64,000 nt of DNA from Vibrio sp. FE10 (lineage in GTDB: Bacteria > Pseudomonadota > Gammaproteobacteria > Enterobacterales > Vibrionaceae), in NCBI RefSeq assembly GCF_030297155.1, contig NZ_AP028067.1:806001-870000 (forward strand). Reading direction: 5' to 3'. Positions 57,933-64,000 of the stretch are shown here, in pieces. A program made the translations under genes and the position numbers. Every line of letters begins with the position of its first letter. Position 1 is the stretch's first letter. The notes below the pieces were generated by a model. That model had not been told where the DNA came from, searched no databases, and saw only the letters and a program-made list of their open reading frames with translations.

Positions 57933-58343
57933 ATGTCGATATTTTTCAGAAAGGCTGTGCTTATTGTGTTGCTCGCTTCGCCTTCGGTTTACTCGAGCGA
58001 GTTAGTTTACACGCCCGTAAACCCAAGTTTTGGCGGAAATGCTTTAAACAGCTCTCACCTTTTTAATCACGCTAATGCCATCAATGATTTTGAAGACCCT
58101 AATGCTAGGGATATCTTTGATGAACAAGAGTCTGCGTTAGATCGTCTAGCTTCGAGTTTAGAGTCCCGTTTAATTAGTCAATTGCTTGCTGACGTGGGTA
58201 ATGGAAACACGGGACAGTTGGAAACTGATGATTTTTTCCTGAATATTGTGGATGATTCCGGGACTTTGTTGGTTCAAATCGTCGATAAAGAGACTGGGGA
58301 ATCGACAGAAATCAGTGTCTCTGGATTAAACCCCGACCTCTAA
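57933..58343 (+). CDS. csgF: curli assembly protein CsgF
   Basis: 136 residues from MSIFFRKAVLIVLLASPSVY. AAGGAG nine bases upstream decides this start over the ATG pair at 57909. The mature N-terminus SELVYTPVNPSFGGNALNSS is the strongly conserved segment that inserts into CsgG. It couples export to nucleation by CsgB. Confidence 0.95.
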   Translation: MSIFFRKAVLIVLLASPSVYSSELVYTPVNPSFGGNALNSSHLFNHANAINDFEDPNARDIFDEQESALDRLASSLESRLISQLLADVGNGNTGQLETDDFFLNIVDDSGTLLVQIVDKETGESTEISVSGLNPDL

Positions 58344-58359
58344 TCACAAGGATTGTGTT

Positions 58360-59196
58360 ATGAAATCGATCATTATCGTCTTCTTGACCTTTGTGTTGGG
58401 AGGGTGCACTTACTCTATGCAAATTCCAGAGACTTCTGAAACGCCAAAGTTGATGCCGAGAGGATCGACTTATACGGACCTGATCTCATTACCTCAGCCT
58501 CGCGGTAAAATACTTGTTTCGGTTTATGATTTTAGAGATCAAACGGGACAGTATAAACCTCAGCCAAACAGTAACTTTTCGACAGCGGTACCACAAGGTG
58601 GAACGTCTTTACTAACCACGGCATTGATAGATTCCCAATGGTTTGTTCCTCTAGAGCGTGAAGGGCTCCAGAACTTGTTGACGGAACGTAAGATCATTCG
58701 TGCTGCTCAGAAAAAAGACAAGGTAGTGAACAATCACGGAGCCGATTTAACATCGTTGAGCTCTGCGAATATCGTTATTGAAGGCGGTATTGTTGCTTAT
58801 GATTCTAATATTGTTACAGGTGGGGCTGGTGCGAAGTATCTTGGCATTGGTGGCTCAGGGCAGTATAGAACCGATCAAGTGACGGTTAACTTAAGAGCCG
58901 TTGATGTAAGAACAGGGCAAGTTTTGCTTAGCGTTACGACATCCAAAACCATTTCCTCACATGAAATTGGCTTCGGTGCTTTTCGATTTGTTGATTACAA
59001 AGAGTTACTCGAAGTTGAGATGGGTTATAGCCAAAATGAGCCGGTAAATATCGCGGTAATGTCAGCCATAGATGCGGCAGTGATTCACTTAATCGTTAAG
59101 GGAATGAAACGTGGGATGTGGTCACCAGGTGACCCTGATGCAATTAGACATCCAATTATCGCCCGCTACTTAGCCGCGGACACTGACATCCTTTAG
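58360..59196 (+). CDS. csgG: curli export channel lipoprotein CsgG
   Basis: 278 residues. The lipobox VLGGCTYSM puts the acylated Cys at residue 16. The family features are ISLPQPRGKILVSVYDFRDQTGQYKPQPNSNFSTAVPQGG, quoted here only in outline (LPQPRGK, VYDFRDQTGQYK, FSTAVPQGG), and GGIVAYDSNIVTGGAGAKY. It forms the nonameric outer-membrane pore for CsgA and CsgB. It is followed by a terminator and ends the csgEFG operon. Confidence 0.97.
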   Translation: MKSIIIVFLTFVLGGCTYSMQIPETSETPKLMPRGSTYTDLISLPQPRGKILVSVYDFRDQTGQYKPQPNSNFSTAVPQGGTSLLTTALIDSQWFVPLEREGLQNLLTERKIIRAAQKKDKVVNNHGADLTSLSSANIVIEGGIVAYDSNIVTGGAGAKYLGIGGSGQYRTDQVTVNLRAVDVRTGQVLLSVTTSKTISSHEIGFGAFRFVDYKELLEVEMGYSQNEPVNIAVMSAIDAAVIHLIVKGMKRGMWSPGDPDAIRHPIIARYLAADTDIL

Positions 59197-59217
59197 TCAA
59201 CTGAGTAAGCAGCAAAA

Positions 59218-59262
59218 TAGGGCTATGCGGAAAACGGATTTTTCCCTTAGCCCTGTTTTTTT
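59218..59262 (+). terminator. terminator after csgG
   Basis: AGGGCTA and TTAGCCCT close a hairpin with an inner A/T stem, followed by TTTTTTT. Confidence 0.82.
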
Positions 59263-59278
59263 CAACCACTCAAATGTT

Positions 59279-59701
59279 CTATTTCACATCACAAGTGATG
59301 TTCTTGATTGGCGTCTCAGAGGTAACAAAGCAAACATACGCTTCAACAGGGTTATTTGGACCAATTCGAATGTAACCTGCCTGTACTTCATCTTCGTTAA
59401 AAGTCACCGAGTGTGAGTTACCCGTCTTGCCATCGTAAAAGCTTGCTTCAAAATTACTATTCATTTGGCTTGCGATACGGTTGCGTGTTGTAGACGTCGT
59501 GAACGTAATATTCGCGCATCGCATTGGTGGCTTCTCAGTAATCAGAAACTGTCCGCTTTCTTTATCTAGCACGCCGCCTTTGGTATCAGGCTGAATGTCT
59601 ATTGGTTGGAATTGTTCGATCGTACAAGTTTCTTTGGCAGACGCTACCGTGGGCATCAAAATCGCGAGGGCTAAAGGTAAAGCGAAGAGTACTGGTTTCA
59701 T
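59279..59701 (-). CDS. small secreted hypothetical protein
   Basis: 140 residues from MKPVLFALPLALAILMPTVA; ATG 59701 begins a clean signal peptide ending ASA near 22. The mature part has four Cys (ETCTIEQ, MRCANITF, YVCFVTS, NITCDVK), which may form two disulfides, and many Thr and Asn. No family is recognised. It lies between the curli locus and a TraB-family gene; a connection to curli is not shown. Confidence 0.65.
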   Translation of the reverse strand: MKPVLFALPLALAILMPTVASAKETCTIEQFQPIDIQPDTKGGVLDKESGQFLITEKPPMRCANITFTTSTTRNRIASQMNSNFEASFYDGKTGNSHSVTFNEDEVQAGYIRIGPNNPVEAYVCFVTSETPIKNITCDVK

Positions 59702-59822
59702 GAGAACAACACCGTATATAAAAAGAGCGAAAGATAATAGCACCGTTATGGTGCTATTAAATGTAATGATTCTGTTATTAGGTAATGGCTATATTATGAG
59801 AAAGTCATGGCATCGAATTGAG

Positions 59823-60710
59823 CTAGCTGTCATCACTAACCTCAAATTGACACTGAGCTTGTTGGCTTTGTGATTGTTGAGTGACATTGAACCCTTTCTC
59901 TTCTAGTAACTGCAAAAGGTTGCCTTCGCCAATCAGGTGTAAAGTGCCGACGACCAGTACGTAGTCTCCCTTTGAGTCGAGTTTCCAATCTTTGGCTGAT
60001 AGCTTGTTTGCCCAGTCGATATTGCGATCCGTTAGGAATGCTTTCTCAAGCTCTGTTGGCATTTCAGAAAGCTCTGCAAACTCCTCAAGCTTGGTTACAT
60101 CACCCGCTTTCCAACTTTCAATTAGGCAGTGAACCACAGAATCAGTTTGGTCAAATTCTTCAAGACTACTGACTAGCCATTCTTTACCGGAATCTTTCTG
60201 CCCTGCGATGAGGTCTATTTGAAATTGTAGAGCCTCTAAGCTGATGACGGGAACATCCGCGATTGTTGCTTTATAGGCTAGTGTTGCGTCTACACCGCCC
60301 GCTGAGCCGTAACCAAGGTTCTTTAACTGCTGCATTTGTATCGACAGAGATGTTGCCCAAGGTGGGGAGCTCAGTAGTTGTTGTGTCGACATACCCAAAG
60401 ATTTGGAAATACTTGTTAATAACTGTTGTTGATCTTCGCTTAATACATCACCCGTGGTCACTGTGGTCGTGGGATACGCCACGCCTTCTGTCTTTCTTAT
60501 ATCCGTCTCGACAATTAATCCGTCGCTCTCTTTTAGCGTGTCAGTGATCTGTACGGGAAGCGGGTACATGCTCTCATCCCCAACGTGCACAGAACCTAAG
60601 ATAGTAAGCGTCAGATCATCCTTTTTAGCTTGCCAATAAAGAGGTTCGGCGACCGCTTGCTTGGCTGAAAAGGCAAGTGTGAGTAACGTAAGGTACAAGA
60701 ATGTGCGCAA
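59823..60710 (-). CDS. TraB/GumN-family protein
   Basis: 295 residues. Signal peptide about 1-21. The start LTILGSVHVGDESMYPLP and the end VLVVGTLHLIGEGNLLQLLEEKGF are the two conserved blocks of the TraB/GumN (Tiki-like) family. SLEALQFQIDLIAGQ lies between them. Relatives include metalloproteases with a GxxH pair, seen here as GSVH and GTLH. The substrate is unknown. It is divergent from the chitobiase gene. Confidence 0.88.
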   Translation of the reverse strand: MRTFLYLTLLTLAFSAKQAVAEPLYWQAKKDDLTLTILGSVHVGDESMYPLPVQITDTLKESDGLIVETDIRKTEGVAYPTTTVTTGDVLSEDQQQLLTSISKSLGMSTQQLLSSPPWATSLSIQMQQLKNLGYGSAGGVDATLAYKATIADVPVISLEALQFQIDLIAGQKDSGKEWLVSSLEEFDQTDSVVHCLIESWKAGDVTKLEEFAELSEMPTELEKAFLTDRNIDWANKLSAKDWKLDSKGDYVLVVGTLHLIGEGNLLQLLEEKGFNVTQQSQSQQAQCQFEVSDDS

Positions 60711-61115
60711 AGAAAGCTCCTTTAGAAAGACATAAACTCGTTAAAAAGGGTTTTGACGGAGTTTTTTAACGGTTTTTTTTGAGAACGATGTCACGTTGTT
60801 TATACGAAAAGTATAACAACACGAACAAACTGTTAAACCTTTCTCTCTATCAACGACACGATTTTATGAAATCCTTTGAAAAGATTGTGATTTAATTCTC
60901 AGTTATTACGTCAAAATAAAAGTGACGGAAGTGTCGTTAATCGTAACTTGATGATTTTATTAAAATTAAATTTATCAATATTTTTGAGATTTGAAGCCGA
61001 TCACTGAATTGGCCTGATTTAATTCACGCCAAAAAATAAGACCATATAGTTTATCTAACTTTCGAAGCGCTCCACTTTGCTTCTGACTCAATTTTTAAAT
61101 TAATGGGTGAATACG
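60711..61115. other. divergent control region of the TraB-family and chitobiase genes
   Basis: 405 bp without an ORF. It contains a CRP-like site at 60886-60901 and a very AT-rich second half (60940-61060) likely to hold the chitobiase promoter. Confidence 0.45.
60886..60901. promoter_or_regulatory. probable CRP site
   Basis: TGTGATTTAATTCTCA differs from TGTGA-N6-TCACA at a single base. CRP control would fit a chitin-degradation gene. Confidence 0.45.
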
Positions 61116-63767
61116 ATGTTGAAGAGAAACTTATTATCTGTAGCAGTATTGGCTGGTTTGACGGGTTGTGCAGTGACACAAGCTCCTGAGCAACAGGTTG
61201 TTAATGCACTGGCTGATAATCTTGATGTGCAATATGAAATCTTAACCAATCACGGTGCGAATGAAGGTATGGCTTGTCAGGACTTAGGTGCTGAGTGGGC
61301 GTCATGTAATAAAGTGAACATGACCTTGACCAATGACGGTGAAGCGATTGATTCGAAAGATTGGACTATCTACTTCCACAGTATTCGCCTCATCTTAGAT
61401 GTTGATAACGAACAGTTTAAAATCACTCGTGTAACGGGTGACTTACACAAACTAGAACCTACAGATAAGTTCGATGGTTTTGCGGCTGGTGAAGAAGTGA
61501 TTCTTCCGCTGACGAGTGAATATTGGCAACTGTTTGAAACCGACTTTATGCCAGGTGCATTTGTAACGGCGCCAAACGCAGAACCTAAGATGATTGCTTC
61601 ATTGAATACAGAAGATGTCGCGTCGTTTGTGACAGGTCTAGAGGGTAACAACCTTAAGCGTACTCCTGATGACAACAATGTCATGGCAACCGCGGTGACG
61701 CGTTTCGAAAAGAATGCTGATCTAGCAACTCAAGATGTATCAACAACGCTACTACCAACGCCAATGTCTGTAGAAGCAGGCGAAGGTTCTGTGGGTATTG
61801 CTGGTGGTATTGCCCTACCAAAAGACGCATTCGATGCTGATCAGTTCGCTGCAATTGAAGAACGTGCAGATGTGGTAAACGTAGATGTGAGTGGCGACCT
61901 ACCTGTGAGTGTTGCTGTTGTTCCTACTCAGTTTACGGGTGATTTAGCAAAATCTGGCGCTTATGAACTAAGCATCTCGGAAGAGGGGATTGCGATTAAA
62001 GCGTTTGATAAAACAGGTGCTTTCTACGCAGTTCAGTCTATTTTTGGCCTAATAGACAGTCAGAACGCTGAATCATTACCACAACTGTCGATCAAAGATG
62101 CACCGCGCTTTGATTACCGTGGTGTGATGGTGGATGTTGCTCGAAACTTCCACTCAAAAGATGCCATCCTAGCAACGCTAGATCAAATGGCGGCATACAA
62201 GATGAATAAACTGCACCTTCACTTAACAGATGATGAAGGCTGGCGTTTAGAAATCCCAGGTTTACCAGAGCTAACGGATGTAGGGTCTAATCGTTGTTTT
62301 GATTTGGAAGAGCAAAGCTGTTTACTGCCTCAGCTAGGTTCAGGTCCAACAACAGACAACTTTGGCTCTGGTTTCTTTAGTAAAGCGGACTACGTCGAGA
62401 TCTTAAGCTACGCAAAAGCGCGCAGCATCGAAGTAATTCCTGAAATTGATATGCCAGCACACGCTCGTTCTGCAGTGGTATCAATGGAAGCGCGTTACAC
62501 TCGCCTAATGGCGGAAGGTAAAGAAGCGGAAGCAAATGAATACCGCTTGATGGATCCACAAGATACATCGAACGTAACCACGGTTCAGTTCTACGATAAG
62601 CAAAGCTTCATTAACCCATGTATGGAATCATCAACTCACTTTGTCGATAAAGTTATCTCTGAAGTGGCGGCAATGCACCAAGAAGCGGGCGTTCCACTAA
62701 CGACTTGGCACTTTGGCGGCGATGAAGCGAAAAACATCAAGTTAGGTGCTGGCTTACAAGATGTTAATGCAGACGATAAAGTGGCTTGGAAAGGCAACAT
62801 CGATTTGTCTAAGCAAGATAAGCCATTCCAACAGTCTCCTCAGTGTCAGTCTTTGATCGCTGATGGAACGGTAAGCGACTTCGGTCATCTGCCAAGTCAC
62901 TTTGCAGAGCAGGTATCCAAGATTGTTGCTGACAAAGGCATCCCTCACTTCCAAGCATGGCAAGATGGCCTGAAATACAGCGAAGGCGAGAAAGCATTTG
63001 CGACAGAAAGCACTCGCGTCAACTTCTGGGACGTTCTTTACTGGGGCGGTACTTCATCAGTATACGACTGGTCAGCAAAAGGGTATGACGTAATCGTCTC
63101 TAACCCAGACTACGTATACATGGATATGCCATATGAAGTCGATGCTGCAGAGCGCGGTTACTATTGGGCAACGCGCGCAACCGATACTCGTAAGATGTTT
63201 GGCTTCGCACCAGAAAACATGCCACAAAACGCAGAAACATCATTAGACCGTGACGGCAATGGTTTCTCTGGTAAAGGCGAGATTGAAGCGAAACCTTTCT
63301 ACGGTTTGTCTGCACAACTTTGGTCTGAAACAGTACGTACCGACGAGCAGTATGAATACATGGTGTTCCCTCGCGTACTTGCAGCAGCAGAGCGTGCATG
63401 GCACAGAGCGGATTGGGAAAATGACTACAAAGTGGGCGTTGAATATTCTCAAGATACTGACTTAGTGAATAAGCAGGCTCTAAACAGCGACTTTAATCGC
63501 TTCGCGAATATTGTTGGTCAACGTGAACTGGCTAAGCTTGAGAAAGCAGGCATTGATTATCGACTACCAGTACCGGGCGCTCAGGTTGTGGATGGCAAGC
63601 TAGCGATGAACGTTCAATTCCCAGGCGTAGAGCTGCAATACTCTGCTGATGGCGAGAACTGGTTAACGTATGACGAGCAACAACGTCCATCGGTTTCTGG
63701 CGAAACTTACATCCGCTCTATCTCTGAAAGTGGCGAGAAAGTAAGTCGAGTAACCTCAGTTAAATAA
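61116..63767 (+). CDS. chb: chitobiase (N,N'-diacetylchitobiase, GH20 beta-N-acetylhexosaminidase)
   Basis: 883 residues from MLKRNLLSVAVLAGLTGCAV, the length known for the Vibrio harveyi enzyme. ATG 61116 is preferred over GTG 61107 because GGGTGA lies just before it. The lipobox LTGCAV anchors it in the outer membrane. After an N-terminal carbohydrate-binding-like domain (30-180) comes the GH20 barrel with the catalytic pair in WHFGGDEAKN (near 537). It splits chitobiose to N-acetylglucosamine, the last extracellular step of chitin use in vibrios. Confidence 0.97.
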   Translation: MLKRNLLSVAVLAGLTGCAVTQAPEQQVVNALADNLDVQYEILTNHGANEGMACQDLGAEWASCNKVNMTLTNDGEAIDSKDWTIYFHSIRLILDVDNEQFKITRVTGDLHKLEPTDKFDGFAAGEEVILPLTSEYWQLFETDFMPGAFVTAPNAEPKMIASLNTEDVASFVTGLEGNNLKRTPDDNNVMATAVTRFEKNADLATQDVSTTLLPTPMSVEAGEGSVGIAGGIALPKDAFDADQFAAIEERADVVNVDVSGDLPVSVAVVPTQFTGDLAKSGAYELSISEEGIAIKAFDKTGAFYAVQSIFGLIDSQNAESLPQLSIKDAPRFDYRGVMVDVARNFHSKDAILATLDQMAAYKMNKLHLHLTDDEGWRLEIPGLPELTDVGSNRCFDLEEQSCLLPQLGSGPTTDNFGSGFFSKADYVEILSYAKARSIEVIPEIDMPAHARSAVVSMEARYTRLMAEGKEAEANEYRLMDPQDTSNVTTVQFYDKQSFINPCMESSTHFVDKVISEVAAMHQEAGVPLTTWHFGGDEAKNIKLGAGLQDVNADDKVAWKGNIDLSKQDKPFQQSPQCQSLIADGTVSDFGHLPSHFAEQVSKIVADKGIPHFQAWQDGLKYSEGEKAFATESTRVNFWDVLYWGGTSSVYDWSAKGYDVIVSNPDYVYMDMPYEVDAAERGYYWATRATDTRKMFGFAPENMPQNAETSLDRDGNGFSGKGEIEAKPFYGLSAQLWSETVRTDEQYEYMVFPRVLAAAERAWHRADWENDYKVGVEYSQDTDLVNKQALNSDFNRFANIVGQRELAKLEKAGIDYRLPVPGAQVVDGKLAMNVQFPGVELQYSADGENWLTYDEQQRPSVSGETYIRSISESGEKVSRVTSVK

Positions 63768-63787
63768 TCGATAAGCAACATTAATAG

Positions 63788-63839
63788 AAGAGCTCCCTCG
63801 TTATTATCTTACTCAAGGTAAAAAGTGGGAGCTCTTTTT
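63788..63839 (+). terminator. terminator after chitobiase
   Basis: AAGAGCTCCC and GGGAGCTCTT pair around a 29-base loop and are followed by TTTTT. Confidence 0.82.
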
Positions 63840-64000
63840 GTTTGCTGCGAATTAGGCTCTCATCCAAAACGGAAACATATAGAAACCGTCTTGGTTTATA
63901 ACGTCAACAATGCACATAAGGTGAGGTTTATCGCAAAAGTGACGCACTTCTCATTATTCTCTTCAAAAAATAAGTCCTTCATAAAAAACTCTAAATCAAA

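Overview
The window is a chromosomal segment of a Vibrio, probably close to the Splendidus clade. This is inferred from gene content and order: a Vibrio-type chitobiase, the lipA-to-leuS cell-elongation cluster, the ubi/miaB/lnt cluster followed by a Met/Leu/Gln tRNA array, and the prs-ispE-lolB / hemA-prfA-prmC-sirB2-sirB1-kdsA block. I ran no searches; family names rest on motifs and whole-protein resemblance.

Layout. 1-2900: an outer-membrane barrel, a membrane-bound ToxR/TcpP-type regulator with a small co-translated membrane partner (possibly VtrA/VtrC-like), and a bactofilin. 2760-7962: the accessory part of the window. An M23 peptidase gene is split by a 153-bp MITE with a 10-bp target duplication and has lost its 5' end. 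It abuts a string of overlapping small ORFs of mobile-element type, one split by an IS630-family element and one carrying an amber codon. Next come a small phage-integrase-repeat-like ORF and a complete SOS-regulated dinB. That dinB stands directly before a second dinB that lacks its first 16 or so codons, including the first catalytic Asp. The arrangement looks like the remnant of an insertion that removed the 5' end of the resident dinB and supplied a substitute.

8000-13100: a RecQ-family helicase, a GreA/B-like factor, a YggN-family periplasmic protein and a sodium-dependent transporter. 13200-26100 (minus strand): lipA, lipB, ybeD, dacA, rlpA, rodA, mrdA, rlmH, rsfS, holA, lptE, leuS. This matches the Escherichia coli order, except that no nadD lies between holA and rsfS. 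These genes make lipoate, build the lateral cell wall, mature ribosomes, assemble LPS and charge tRNA-Leu. 26300-35240: ybeL, lnt, corC, ybeY, ybeZ, miaB, a UbiF-type hydroxylase and a beta-propeller lactonase. 35395-37991: nineteen tRNA genes (9 Leu-UAG, 6 Gln-UUG, 4 Met-CAU) in one minus-strand array, with a strong GC-discriminator promoter, a terminator and an 846-bp tandem duplication.

38270-53600: housekeeping genes (ychF, pth, prs, ispE, lolB; hemA, prfA, prmC, sirB2, sirB1, kdsA; a 5'-nucleotidase, ybaK, a RluF-type pseudouridine synthase with a disordered tail, smrA and a tiny DUF3149 membrane protein). 53845-54370: tRNA-Pro with decayed copies of itself downstream. 54427-59196: a complete curli locus, csgB-csgA-csgC-csgD on the minus strand diverging from csgE-csgF-csgG, with an unusually long CsgA. 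59279-63767: a small secreted protein, a TraB/GumN-family protein and the chitobiase lipoprotein.
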